This document shows positions 10,586 through 21,624 of a stretch of DNA of 64,000 nucleotides, piece after piece. The translations under genes were made by a program, and so were the position numbers. The stretch spans positions 2,790,001-2,854,000 of the forward strand of contig NGZR01000003.1 in the NCBI GenBank assembly GCA_002197995.1. Reading direction: 5' to 3'. The notes below the pieces were generated by a model. That model was not told where the DNA came from. It did not search any database and was given only the letters and a program-made list of their open reading frames with translations. The stretch is from Gaeumannomyces sp. JS-464 (lineage: Eukaryota; Ascomycota; Sordariomycetes; Magnaporthales; Magnaporthaceae). Numbering within the stretch: position 1 is the stretch's first letter; each line of letters starts with the position of its first letter.

Positions 10586-11992
10586 TTATTCCGTAAACTC
10601 GACGATCTGTGCCTCGATCCTGGCCAGCGCGTCGAGGTCCTCGTTCTCCTTCTTCATGGCGAGCACGCGCTGGCGGTACGCCGGGTTGGTCAGTACCTCG
10701 TCGACGGCGGCGCGCACCTGCTCGGCCGTCGGTGTCGACGTGGCCAGGTTGACGCCGATGCCGGCGTGCTGGATCCGCATCGACGTTTCGGCCTTGTCCT
10801 CGGTCACGCCGGCCACGACCAGCGGCACCCCGTGCATGATGCTCGTCTGCACGCCGCCGGAGCCCGCGTTGTGCACGAAAACGTCGGCCCGCGCCAGCAC
10901 CGCCTCGTAGGGGAAGTAGTCCAGCACCCGCGCGTTGCCCGGCACCTCGACCTCGGCCGGCAGCGCCGCGCCCCTGACGCCGAGCACCACCACCACCAGC
11001 ACGTCGGTGCACCCCGCCAGCGCCCGCAGCGTCGGCGCGATTAGGTCGTGCGGGCTGGTCGCCACCGTGCCCTGCGCCACGGCCACCACCCGCCTGCCCT
11101 CCAGGTCCGGCCACCAGCCCGGGTACGCCAGGTCCGCCGGCACGGGCCGCGTGGGCAGGGCCCCGACGAAGCGGATCGACGGCGGCAGGTCGGAGCGCTC
11201 GTACTCGAGCGACGGCGCGCACGTCTGCAGCGTCACCTCGGCCGCCGTCATCCAGTCGCCGAGGAACCAGCCGCCGGCCGGGTCGCGCGTCGCGCCCAGC
11301 CGCTTCAGCACGCGCGCGCGCTCCTCGGCCACGTCGGCGAACTGCTCCTCGGTCATCTTGTTGAGCAGCGCGTTGCGCAGCCGGCCCGAGGGCGTCGAGT
11401 CGGGCGGCAGGCCGGGCCCCATGGGGCCCGTGTCGACCGAGTGGACCAGGAGCGGCGTGATGTTGAGCCCGATGGTGCGCGGCAGACGGTCGTACCCGCG
11501 CGGCAGCGGCGCGCCGTGGCGGAAGGCCTCGGCGCCGAGGAAGTAGACCTCGAGCAGCAGGATGACCTGGCGCCCCGGCCGCGCCGCGGCCAGGTCCTCG
11601 AGGTGCCGCTTCAGCGCCTCGTGGCGCGCCGGCATGGTGCGCAGGGAGATGGCCCGTATGTCTCTCTTAATCAGGGCCGGCCCCGCGGAGGTGGCGTTGC
11701 GCCCGGCCATCAGCGCGGCCGCCTCGGCGGCGTCGGCGAAGACCTCGGGGATCAGGACGTGCGCGGCCCCCGCGCGCTCGACGTGGGGCGCGAACTGCGG
11801 GCTGGTGAGGAAGCTGACCGTGTACCCACGCTTGACCATGGCGGCTGCGACCTGGACCAGCGGCAGCGTGTGTCCTGCGGCCGAGGCGGCGCCGACGACC
11901 AGGTGGGGCTTCTCCTTGGGCCCGGGAGCGCCCCCGCTGTTGACGCCGGGGCGCCCGTCGGCGCTGGCTTGGGGCTCGCTGTGGATAGTCAT
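10586..11992 (-). CDS. UDP-glycosyltransferase, macrolide-glycosyltransferase (MGT) type, GT1 superfamily
   Basis: A single uninterrupted frame of 468 residues from ATG 11992. The N-terminal Rossmann half starts HLVVGAASAAGHTLPLVQVAAAMVKRGYTVSFLTS, the usual acceptor-binding lobe. The C-terminal half has VVAVAQGTV (the 'xGT/S' phosphate loop region), VLDYFPYEAVLARADVFVHNAGSGGVQTSIMHGVPLVVAG, which is the donor-binding HNAGxGG...GVP signature, and then EDKAETSMRIQHAGIGVNL, where the classical enzymes have QxxNAxxxxxxGxG. It should transfer a sugar from UDP to a small lipophilic acceptor or drug in the cytosol. No signal peptide or C-terminal membrane helix is present, unlike ER UGTs. It is divergently placed from nothing upstream; the next gene rightwards is the amine oxidase, same strand, 1.5 kb away. 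Confidence 0.9.
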   Translation of the reverse strand: MTIHSEPQASADGRPGVNSGGAPGPKEKPHLVVGAASAAGHTLPLVQVAAAMVKRGYTVSFLTSPQFAPHVERAGAAHVLIPEVFADAAEAAALMAGRNATSAGPALIKRDIRAISLRTMPARHEALKRHLEDLAAARPGRQVILLLEVYFLGAEAFRHGAPLPRGYDRLPRTIGLNITPLLVHSVDTGPMGPGLPPDSTPSGRLRNALLNKMTEEQFADVAEERARVLKRLGATRDPAGGWFLGDWMTAAEVTLQTCAPSLEYERSDLPPSIRFVGALPTRPVPADLAYPGWWPDLEGRRVVAVAQGTVATSPHDLIAPTLRALAGCTDVLVVVVLGVRGAALPAEVEVPGNARVLDYFPYEAVLARADVFVHNAGSGGVQTSIMHGVPLVVAGVTEDKAETSMRIQHAGIGVNLATSTPTAEQVRAAVDEVLTNPAYRQRVLAMKKENEDLDALARIEAQIVEFTE

Positions 11993-11999
11993 GGCATGT

Positions 12000-13548
12000 G
12001 GCTTCTGCGTTGAAGGGGAGTGAAAGGTATCTGGGGCGGTCGATGTCCTGACCTGAGCTGCTGGCTGGTGGTGCTTGTTGCAATCGTTGCTATTCTATTT
12101 ATCCTTGATCTATGTCTCCTGGTTGTTGGTTTGACTCGGCTGACATAACCCTCTCCTTGGTAGCCCGGCATATCGCCTTGCTGTATACCGATGTTTCTCT
12201 GTATCAAAAAATGGGTACGATACCGCCCTCAAACCCTAGATCCGATTGGGTGGCCTTGCATCGGGTTAGGGACCCGGGAGCTGGCCCGACTCCCAAGGGT
12301 GTCGTATTGGTAAGCCCGGGAATATCGCCATGCCCTTGTTCGCGTGGAGCTGAGCTGCCTGGCTGCCTCCCACATGCGATTTCTTGGGCGCGGGCACGGG
12401 CTGTCGATCAAAACCGTCCGGGACAGGATATCGGGAATCCAGCGCTGGCCGGGATCGTCACCCGCGCGGGATATTTGGTCCTACATGCGGGAAGCCGTGA
12501 CTTTGTTCCGCCGTCAAGACCGACCACCGAGGCCGACCGAAATCGCCAGCAACCCACCCGGTTGACAGCCAGGGTAGATCATCAGCATGAATAATGGCCT
12601 GTGGATTGGGCCAGGCCAAGGACACAAGTCTACATCGAGGCTGCTGAATCTGACCGCTCTTGACGCGCCTACATCTTCTATCAACTGCGGCTCACCGCAT
12701 GGAAATCTCCTGACCTATGGCTTTGGCGCACGGGACTAGGAGGGCCGAGACCGGAAGTGAATTGCCTGACGTGCTCGGCCGGCGCTCAGTTGCTTCTTCA
12801 ACACCGATCTCGGATAGCCGGCGTTCTGATTCCCCGAGAGTCCTACGAAGAAGCGTAGGCCATTCGCCGGCAGGGCTAGTAAGACGCCCGATTACGCAAC
12901 ATCGTGTATCCGATGTCCGCCATTCTCTGGCAAACTGGATCCCGCTTCTTTTCTGGGTCTCCGTCTCGTGGCTGCCGGCATTTGATGGAGGGGGGTGGGA
13001 TCAGGGCCGGGAAGTGGGTGGTGATTGGCGGATGCAGGAGTAATTTATTAGCAAGATACCCCACGCCCGAGAAGATCTTGCACTAATGCCACGCTCGGCT
13101 TTCGCGCAAGCCCTGGCCCGCGCGGGACGAAACTAGCCCAAAACTACCAAGGCCACGCCGGGTACTGGAGGGGTTCGCTGCTGCACAGACATCTCGCGTC
13201 ATGAGGCTTCAAGGGTAGTATCGAAGACGATTATGCTTATAATGTTCTGCAGGTCGGGTAGTGTTCCCGAGATGCACGATGGTTCCACGGCATCTACCGG
13301 CCTCGAGGAATAGCCCGACAGCCCGTGGCCCGCTCAAACAGAGGAAAAAAGACCAAGAAAGAAGCAATGATTCTTTCAGCGCCAAGAACTCTTGCGGAAA
13401 CGGCGGAAAGCAAATGTAAGAAAGGACCTATTTTCCTCCGACTGTGCTGGTTGTTCCCGCGTGAAAGAGAAAGGAAACAAGAAAAGAAAAGTGAACAGAA
13501 AAGAACCGGGGGACGAAAACGCAGGCGGGCAGCGCACCTTGCCCTACT
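12000..13548. other. Intergenic stretch between glycosyltransferase and amine oxidase
   Basis: Nothing gene-like is visible. Open frames here are short (60-160 codons), overlap on both strands and have no motifs. The right end (13325-13510) is a purine-rich A/G tract just beyond the amine-oxidase stop codon, so part of it is probably that gene's 3' UTR. The left end is the glycosyltransferase promoter. Confidence 0.6.
12095..12104 (-). promoter_or_regulatory. Possible TATA-like box of the glycosyltransferase gene
   Basis: GATAAATAGA on the minus strand lies about 105 nt upstream of the ATG at 11992. The fit to TATAWAW is partial, and a chance match is possible. Confidence 0.3.
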
Positions 13549-15651
13549 CTAGTCTCCCGTCACGCCCAGCCCATTGGCAGCCAGCACCCGCGCAGCAGCC
13601 GCCTCGCCGCTCCAGTAGGCCCCGGCCGTCGTGCCCAGCGCCACGAACGGCGCGACGTGCTCGCCCGCGAACCAGACGCCGCCCTCGGGCACGCCGGCGC
13701 GTAGCGCCCTGATATCCTCGTCCGCATGTCGCGGCACGGCCTCGCCGTCATGGCGCCGCCCGGAAGGCTCCTGCTTGGGGTTGGCAAACAGCCCCCAGTT
13801 CCAGCCGCCGATGCCGGCAGGGTCGTCGGCCAGCGGGGACGGCGAGGGGGACGGGGTGGTGGGGCACGGGTGAGGCCCCGGCACCTTGAAGTTGGTGTAG
13901 GACCCGTTGCCCGCCAGCTCGTCGCCGTGCCAGTCCGTGGCGACGATGCCGGACGGGACGCAGCGGCTGTCGGCTCGCCGGTATCCGGGCAGGCGGCTGT
14001 AGTAGGGGCGGAAGAAGCTGTCGAGGATCCGGAAGCGCTCCGGGCTGGTTGCGTGCAGGTGGCGCACCTGCTCGCACAGCTGCGCGGCGCAGGGGTCGTG
14101 CGTGACGAAGAGCAACGTCGGGCGCGCGGCCGCGCCGAAGATGGCCGGCGACGAGAGCGGCACCAGCTCGACGGTCCAGCCGCGCCGCCACGTCTCAACG
14201 TAGTCGGCCGCGTCCGGGAACAGGATGAAGCTGGGCAGCGGGGCGCTGCCGCTGCTCTGGTTGTTAAGAGTAGCCCCAGCCGTGTCTGCGGCTAGGGCTG
14301 GCTCCCAGAAGGCCGAGGGGAAGGTTACATAAACCTTTTCCAGGCTGCTGTAGGTCATGTTTTCGATGCTCCTGCAGATTTGGGAAGGCAACGGAGGCTT
14401 GAAGAAGGGCTTGTGCTGCTTCAAGCAGCCCAGCGGAACCGTGATGACGACCTCGTCAAACCCGAGGCGCAGTCCTCTTTCGGTAGTCAACAAGACCTTG
14501 GGGTCTTTACCTCTTTTGGTGATGCTTTCTACAGATTTGACTTTGGTCGACAGATGCACATCGGCGTTTGCCATCACCTTGGAGGCAAGATGCTGGATGA
14601 CTTTGCCGTGGCATCCCGATACGTACATGTCCCCTGACGCAGTCAGCCCTGTGCCCAGATCGAAGTATTCATGGCGGGCACCTCGGAAATGCAAGAATAC
14701 ACGGCAAGGCTATTAGTTGGGGCTCAAAAGGACTCACTGCCGTGAAGGGACTCCTCCATCCAAAGCCACTTCAAGCTCTGCTTGCCCCAATAGTCGCTGA
14801 TAAAAGAACCCCAAATATTAGCCATCATCAACACCTGACGCTGCGCTTCCGGAGCGAGTGATCCTTTGGCGAGTTTGTCGCGGAAGAAGTCCTCGAGGCT
14901 CATATTAGGATCGATCTGCTCTGAGTTCCTGTTGCTGTACAAGAACGCTTCTTCAAGAAGGGCCCAGACCGTCTTCAGGATGGTTTTCGAGGCCTCTGTC
15001 GGAAGAAGACGCCCCTGGTCATCGTAGAGAAGCACACCATCGCCCATTGTCGAGAGAGCCGTGTCTGTCACCATTGAGAGCCTCACGATCGGGTTATCGT
15101 TGGTGCCGTGTATCCAGTTCGGACCCCTGTGTCAAGGTCAGCCGGCGTATTTGCATCGACCGGTGTAGCATATCACTTGTCGAAGATTATCAATGGACGA
15201 CCTACATGTCAAAGGTCTGTCCAGACAAGCTACATTGGTGAGCCTGTCTTCACTTAGCAATCGGAAGGTCCCAATCACAGAGGTGGGGGTGCGAAGGTCA
15301 TACCCGTCCACCAAATCTGTCTCGCGCCTCCACGACAGTGACCTTAGCTCCGCCCTGGATGAGCACTTCGGCGCATCGGAGCCCGGCCAGGCCGGCGCCA
15401 ACTACCGCCACATGCGGTCTCGCCTTCACCCTCCCGCCCTTGTTCGCGACTCCTCGCTTGCGCATGGGCTCCCGTGGCTGGAAGGTAGCCACCAGGTCGC
15501 GGGAATACTCGACGAGCTCTCGCTTCATCCGCGACGTGCAGCCATCGTCGTCGAAAGCCGTTCGAGCGACTGGTCTGCCCTCCATGACCTTGTATGCTGG
15601 TAGCGTGTAGAACATGACCTGCAGCACTCTGTGGAAGGCCAAGCATGGCAC
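13549..15651 (-). CDS. Flavin-containing amine oxidase (polyamine oxidase/LSD1-like FAD fold)
   Basis: Four exons on the minus strand, joined in frame: 15651-15304, 15243-15206 (a 38-nt mini-exon), 15126-14738 and 14681-13549, giving 635 residues. All introns are GT...AG; intron 2 has a GCTGAC branch site and intron 3 a canonical GTGAGT donor. The first join restores RFGGR-AHQCSLSGQTFDM-GPNWIHGT, matching the amine-oxidase core. Domains: an N-terminal extension of about 75 residues, FAD-binding VAVVGAGLAGLRCAEVL...VTVVEARDRFGGR, the GPNWIHGT substrate/FAD motif, a middle region ending DEVVITVPLGCLK, and a C-terminal GGVWFAGEHVAPFVALGTTAGAYWSGEAAAARVL that closes the FAD site. The family oxidises amines to imines, releasing hydrogen peroxide; the N-terminus has no clear signal peptide. 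Its substrate is not evident. A SWIRM or HMG domain, as in true histone demethylases, is absent. Confidence 0.88.
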
Positions 15652-15713
15652 AGTGAAAGGTTGCCGCAGAAAGATTAACAGGGAGATTGGCCTCCAGGGT
15701 ATACTTTAGGACC

Positions 15714-15721
15714 TATATATA
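15714..15721 (-). promoter_or_regulatory. TATA box candidate of the amine oxidase gene
   Basis: TATATATA lies about 63-70 nt upstream of the ATG at 15651, a usual distance for a fungal TATA element. No other gene is nearby on this side. Confidence 0.5.
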
Positions 15722-16372
15722 CAACATTATTGTGCCGTCCATGGAGCAAAGCCGACAGAGAGGGTGAGGAAGTTACTGCAACCTCTGAGCGGGAGAGTAT
15801 GGGTGACTAAGATTTCTCTGTTCACCCGTCTCGGATGTGCAAAATTGGGCTTGAAGCATGTACTAACGAATGACGAGGGCAAAACTGGAGAAGAAAAAAC
15901 ATTGGTTGTGCTTCCCCAGGCGACGCCCCGGGAGTCGGATCTATGACATGGTAATGCAACCTGGCGAATCCGGGTTCGCCAACATTATTCAGACTGTTGG
16001 CTCGTGTGCCGCGGCGAGGTACGGTGTGATCTGGCCAACTCGAAGGCTAGGACAGAAAGCGGGGACTGTCGGCAGAAATCAATGCGACTATCTCGCCAAA
16101 GTGCTGCCCTGGGTTGTGACTAGGTTTTGGTCCAGTACAAGTCAATCAACAGGGAGTGCGGCGGACTGTGACTCAACAACGTGTCCATCGAGACCAACGC
16201 ATAGCCGAGGAGATCGGACAGCGGGAGACCGAGTGCGTCCGAGTCGACTGAATGCTCTCCGAGATGATGGCGTCGTATGCCGAAGCAATGGTCTTGTCTG
16301 CCGTATCGGAGGCGGAAAGAGAGACGGGAGGACGCGGACCCGTCCGAGCAAAACGCAGTCAACAGAGATCCA

Positions 16373-17654
16373 TCATTTTCGCAGCTGTAAAGCCTGGCCC
16401 ATAGCCTCTCCTCTTCCCTCGAGACGGAGCCTCACAAACTTGCGCAGAACGAGCAGGCCATAGCAGCCGACGGCCACGGCAAGCACGGCCGAGGTGGCAG
16501 AGACGCCGGGAAGGCCCAGTCGAACTCGCGGATGTGGCTAAAGATGTTCATGGCGTAGAAGCCAGTGAGGAAGGATCCCGTGGCGAGGCCGAGGGTGCCC
16601 ATGCGGAACTTGAGGTCCAGGACCATAAGCAGGTTGCGGTTGGCGTCTAGGATGGCGCTGATGCTCTCTTCGGTGTTGCGGATGCTAGACACAAGGTTCT
16701 GCGCCTCCTGCGCGATCTCGTCATAGGCCTTGTAGTACGAGTCGAGCAGCAGCTCGATAGCCGTGAGATCGTCGTGGGCGGCGCGGCGCGCGCGGCCCGC
16801 GCGGCCCGCAGCGCGGTCTGTTAGATACAGCGCGGCCAGGCGGTCGTCGTAGTCAAGCACGTCTTCGACCGCAGAGCGCACCAGCTCGGCCTGTCGCGCG
16901 AAGTGAGTAACGCGGTCCGAGAGGCCCAGCAGAGCCCGTAGCTTGCGACGGTCCATGACGAGGCCGTCGTCGACAGCAGATGTGTCATCCTCCTCGAGCG
17001 AGCGCAGGATCCGCGCGGCAGGCTCACGGATCGCATCCAGCTCGCGTTCCAGCTGCGTTACGACGGCTCCAAGCACGGCCTCAAGGGCGCGGAACTCATA
17101 TGGCAGAAATCTGTAGTATTCATCGTTCTCCTGGCCCTCAGGTTGTTGTTGGCGGATTCGGTCTTGGAGGTCGCGAAGAAGGTCGGCGCGCGGAGATGAG
17201 AGACTCTGCGAGAGGGCGTCGGAAGACGGGGATTTTCGTCATCGAACAGGAGGACGCGGTTCCTCTGGACCAGGACCTTGAGGTCGAAGAGATGGAGCAG
17301 AACAGTGGTGGGACGGATCAAGATGTGCGACAAGGTGGAAGTGTCGATTTTGCGGATGTCGCGAGGAGCTAGGCCGTATTTTGACAGCAGCTCCGCCCGA
17401 GTGGACGTGACAAACGGTGTTATGGTGCCATGTTCGTCCACCTCGGTGTATCGAATCCTCGGCTCGCCAGGGGCAGGGGCCCTCGGTCTTCTGTGTGCGA
17501 GGGGTGTCGACGACTCCGCGGCGTGTGGATGGCCAGGTATCGAGCCGAAGCGGGGGGGCAGAGGAGTGGCGGAGGTCGGGGCTGAGGCTGCGCTTTGCAG
17601 TAGCGCAGGCGCCCGAGACGTGACAGCGGGTGACTGGCAGGGAGGCCGCGCCAT
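16373..17654 (-). pseudogene. Mrs2/Lpe10-type mitochondrial Mg2+ channel-like gene with two frame breaks and a changed GMN motif
   Basis: The first frame (ATG 17654) has the Mrs2 core: IRYTEVDEHGTITPF, ELLSKYGLAPRDIRKIDTS, LSHILIRPTTVLLHL and RNRVLLFD. Near 17215-17235 the homologous sequence moves to another frame (SQSLSSPRADLLRDLQDRI, then RFLPYEFRALEAVLGAVV, an Mrs2 hallmark) and continues through a coiled helical region to LMVLDLKFRMGTLGLATGSFLTGFYAMN, the first membrane helix. Near 16515 it changes frame again, to GLPGVSATSAVLAVAVGCYGLLVLRKF, the second helix, ending at a TGA at 16373-16375. Each break equals one missing base (or two extra) and no intron fits. The conserved YGMN loop, needed for Mg2+ selectivity in the CorA/Mrs2 family, reads YAMN. 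Either the gene is decaying or the assembly has two deletions. An N-terminal Ser/Ala/Pro-rich presequence suits mitochondrial import. Confidence 0.75.
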
Positions 17655-19324
17655 GTGAGGGCTGCGAGAGGGGCATCAGGAGGGCCCCTCGCAGCGTGGT
17701 CGGGCTAGAATAGCACAAGGCTGCGAGTGGCAGGGGGAGCGAGCCAGCTCCACCACCCGGAATCACGCACCGGGAATGGCGGAGCGTATGCTCAGTGAGT
17801 GGCCATGGTGGTCGACGCTGGAAGCGCGTGGCTGCGACGGCCTGGAGCGTCTGGAAGCCGAAACTTCTGGGCCGCAGATCCGAGCCAAAAAGTCCTCCAT
17901 CATGACGCGCGCATTGGGAAAAGCGATAAGAAGTCCACTCAGGCTCGATAAGAGCTTAGACCACCTAACCCTGGGACCCACCTGTTCCCAATCTGGATCT
18001 GAGTGGATCGCCAAGCCGGGCAGGCCCACCACCCCGATTTAGCAACATACAAACCTTTGATCCCCAAGGCGGGCACAGCACAGCGGCTGCATCCATTCAC
18101 CCATTCCAGGCAAACGGGCACGCATCATCTTGCGTTCGGTTACCAAAAGCCGAAGCACAAAACATGTCTCGATTCTGTGCTGGCCCCAATTTGCCCGCAA
18201 AGGTCCCATCTTGAGCTGTCCCCAGCTCCAAAATGTGAGGCGCTGCCAGCCTTGCCACAATTCCCCAGCCTTCGGAAAGAAGGAGAAGCTGCAGGGGCCT
18301 TTCTGGTGGCCAACACCGCTAGACGAAAGCCGCAGCCTGCATGGCGCTGGGCTGGCCTGGTCTTCAGCTCACAGCCCCTCTGCATCACCGACGCCAACAG
18401 GACTCAGCGCACAGCCCGGGCACCACACTCCACTCTCGGTGCCGAAGACTGCCGCTTGTGCGCTTTGCAGTCATTTGTCGACGGCATCCAGAAGCCGAGA
18501 GCCCTTCCCCGATTGGTCTTTTCTTTTCAACGCCCACGACTGAGCTTTCGGGAAATCTTGGCATGCTGATGCTGGATGCGGGGCCCAACTGTCATGTTCG
18601 CTCGCCAGGTTTCTTCCCCGGAGCTGACGCCGTGCAATGTAGACCGCCTTCGACTGGAGCCCGGTCCGGGTAAACACCGAAAGGAACCGGTCCAGGCCAT
18701 TCCAGCAGCAGACTTTGATGCCAACTCAACTTGCCCTGTCCCGCACCGGTTAGCTTGGCGTTCAGCACCGCAATGTGTCTCGGCTGAGTGGCCAGCCTCC
18801 AGGAACCCGCATGACGCCCCGATATCACACGACTGTGTTTCCCATGCCGGGAGGAGCCCCAGCTTCGGACATCCGACGACAGAATGTTGACCCTGGCACG
18901 GTAGATGGGCGTTGGGCTGACCACAGCGTGTGTTCCCCTGGTCCAAGAACTACGACATTGGCCCTCTTCAGGCTAGTCTCTCGGACTTGGCAGTGCAAGC
19001 CAATGAGGCAAGGGAGACGATGGCGCCAACGGCCGTGATTTCCCAATTCCAGCCTCTCAGTTTTGCCTAATCCAGGGATCCCATTGTGCCTGTTCCAACA
19101 TGGTGATATCAGTGGATAGGTGATTTCCGTGAGCGAACAAGTCCCAGCGATGAATCCAGAGCAGAGGATAAAGACGCCCGTCCGGACACCCTCTCACAAG
19201 TCTTGTCCCCTCACCCTCATCGGCACACTCTCTCGTTGAAGCCTGTCCTCTCATCTCGGCCCTCAATCAAGTCACACAACAGCTCCCGACCGGCAATCCT
19301 TCACCAGTCGATCCCGCCGCAGCC
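17655..19324. other. Intergenic stretch
   Basis: No supported gene. Overlapping open frames of 60-190 codons occur on both strands between 17776 and 18950, but none has a motif, a credible start context or splice structure. The last 100 nt before 19325 are the C/A-rich leader of the secreted-protein gene. Confidence 0.6.
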
Positions 19325-19909
19325 ATGCGTTTCACCATCCCGTGCCTGGCCCTTGCCGCCCTTGGCGTTGTTGCCCTCCCGTCCAACAGCGATGCCGACT
19401 ACGCCTCCATCTTCAGCCGTCACAATAGAGGAGCTCCGAGGTGCATGACTTCCAAGGAGGGCGTGGCCGCAGTCGAGATCTACCGCCAGCTGATCGCCGA
19501 GTGGAAGCCTGAGCTGGCCAAGCATGTTTCCGAGTCCTTTGTCGACAACTCGGACTCCATCAACACCTTTGTCCACCGCCCTCTCGGCGGCCCCACGTTC
19601 CCCAACAAGGCCGCCTTCGTCGCCAGCCAGAACGCCCAGCCGCACTTCCCCATCACTATCCTCAGCATCGACTCCAAGAAGTGCAACACTGTTTTCTTTC
19701 CAGTGGAAGGCCGCATTCGGCCAGGCCAACCTGCCCAGCAAGGGCCTCACCGCGCTGAAGATGGTCTGGAGGACAAGCAGTGGAAGGTTCGCCAGATCGA
19801 CGTCGAGTTCAACTCGCTCACCTGGCTTCTCAACATGGGTGGTAGCTACACTTGGGAGGGCAAGACCTACACCGCGACCTCGCCTGACCCGGCCCTGGTC
19901 CCTCGCTAA
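19325..19909 (+). CDS. Secreted NTF2-like domain protein, with an internal frame excursion
   Basis: ATG 19325 lies in a good context (GCAGCCATGCG) and starts a classical signal peptide, MRFTIPCLALAALGVVALPS, with cleavage likely after residues 18-20. The mature part resembles the small secreted NTF2-like proteins of Sordariomycetes: a Cys before the first helix (RCMTSKEG), ELAKHVSESFVDNSDSINTFV, AAFVASQNAQP, and a C-terminal QIDVEFNSLTWLLNMGG. One frame is open throughout (194 residues), but between about 19690 and 19768 the conserved strands CNTV...FQWKAAFGQANLPSKGLTALKMV are in the +1 frame, flanked by the main frame. This equals an extra base in the T run near 19690 and a missing base near 19765. 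The family has no known enzyme activity here; NTF2-like cone folds often bind small ligands. Confidence 0.75.
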   Translation: MRFTIPCLALAALGVVALPSNSDADYASIFSRHNRGAPRCMTSKEGVAAVEIYRQLIAEWKPELAKHVSESFVDNSDSINTFVHRPLGGPTFPNKAAFVASQNAQPHFPITILSIDSKKCNTVFFPVEGRIRPGQPAQQGPHRAEDGLEDKQWKVRQIDVEFNSLTWLLNMGGSYTWEGKTYTATSPDPALVPR

Positions 19910-21624
19910 GCCTTAATGTTTAATGTGTGGGAGGACTGGTGGGGCTGCTGGTGGTTTGGCCGCGGGGCAGCCTTGCCAAGAGACCGATGACATGTTGTGC
20001 TGGGGCAGGTTCTACCTGCCTGGGCTTGGGCTTGGAGTGCGTGCCGTTAATCCTTGCCGGATCTCGGTGACCGCCAAAAGGTGCACATACACAGATAGCT
20101 TTGATCCGGATAATTCCGCTCGCACATACATAGCTGCAAGCAAACTAATTTCCCCAACGCTTTTCTGCGCTAGCCGTGAACCTGGAGCTGGCAACACTAG
20201 ATTTCCCGCCTGGCTTTGACCGCATCGGATGGTAGCCCGCTTCCTTCTGGCCCACTAGAATATACAATAGGGCTGCATGTCGAATGCTGATCGTCCCCGC
20301 CTTTTCCGTAGCGTCTTTGCGTTAGCGAGATACAGGCGCTGCTGGTGGGTGGCCACCTGACAACCGCGCCCTACGCGAAGGAACGTCGGTCCCGAATATA
20401 CATGTATACATGGTAACACAATCTCGAAAAAAGGGTTGCAGCGGCTCCAGAATCTCGGGCATGGACTCTTCATCTCGGGGCCGGGCGGACGAACCTTGTG
20501 ACCGGCACGACCTAGAGATTAGGGTATTACCTCTAGAGACCAATCTCGACTCGACCGCCGGCTAAAACATCGATCCGTACCACGGGATCGTGGGCCAAGA
20601 ATCCGCCGGAGCCGTGAGTGGGGACGAGCACCACGGAGGCCCGGGCGGCGTCTGTCCGGCGAGGACGCAAGCCGGTCTTGGCATATTTGCGGCCAGTGAA
20701 CAATCCCGTGCCGTCCATCATGTGTCATCGCGGCACAGAAGGCCAAGAGCCGCACACCTCTTAGCTTCTAGATTACAAGTAATCCCACTTGAGAACCTCT
20801 CTCCAATCAGCCTTACAACACCGAAAAAAACACGTCGCTGGTGGGGGGTCGCTTGGCGCTACAATGTCCGGTGGATTATCATTCCACAGGGCGAGAATCG
20901 CAACGCGATCCGATACGCCCACCCGGGACGATGCCCCTTCCCCTTGATAGCCAGAACACACGGCGCGCACACACATTCGGGTGGCTCGGAAAGCTGCGTG
21001 AAGTTACATCGTGCGTCCCTTATCCCTTGCACCTCGTGAGCTGTCCTAGCGAGTAATTACCTTGGCCCAGTCACTGCTGCAACCAACAGGTACCAATGTT
21101 TAGCTTTACCAATGATCAATATATCAGGACGGACGACCCGGCATGTGCGTACCCTTAGTTTCGTCAACGTCAGCTCGCCGCCATGCACACCTCCGGCGGC
21201 CAAGATCGCAGAGTGCATTACTGGTATGCGAAATGCCGTTGTCAACACTGAGCCTTCCATCCTATCGTCGTTTTGCGGCCGCATATTAGCCCCTATAACC
21301 TTTCAGGTGTAGCTTCCAGGTGGATTTCGGTCCCGGGCAGCTCAAGTTGCACGCCGATGCGTCTGATACGTACCTGATAGCATCCGGTCGACATTGATGT
21401 TGCGCGCTCAACTGTGATGCACGCACTCCTGGAGTGAATTGCGAGGCATCGCGACGTGATAAAAACCCCCAGCGTCAACCTCTCCTGTGATCGCCTTACT
21501 CACTCTCCTGTTTATATTCTGTTTATCACTCCGCCAGAACGGAACACAATCGTGCCGAATATCTGCCCTCGCGCGCTTTCTCAAAGGACACTTCCCCCGA
21601 GACACCTCCGAGCCATATCTCGAA
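19910..21624. other. Intergenic stretch before the O-methyltransferase
   Basis: No supported gene in 1.7 kb. Short open frames on both strands (for example 20590-21039 plus) show no domain. The right part contains the promoter of the O-methyltransferase, with a TTTATATT element at about 21510 roughly 110 nt before the ATG. Confidence 0.6.

Noticed and set aside
10521..11222. 233-codon minus-strand ORF overlapping the glycosyltransferase
   Set aside because: It is a second frame of the same GC-rich strand; the true frame has the donor-binding signature.
11048..12013. 321-codon plus-strand ORF
   Set aside because: It is a shadow of the glycosyltransferase; low-complexity Arg/Gly/Ala composition and no domain.
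13726..14295. 189-codon plus-strand ORF
   Set aside because: Antisense shadow of amine-oxidase exon 4.
18003..18569. 188-codon plus-strand ORF and its neighbours
   Set aside because: Overlapping frames on both strands are open, and none has a motif or splice structure.
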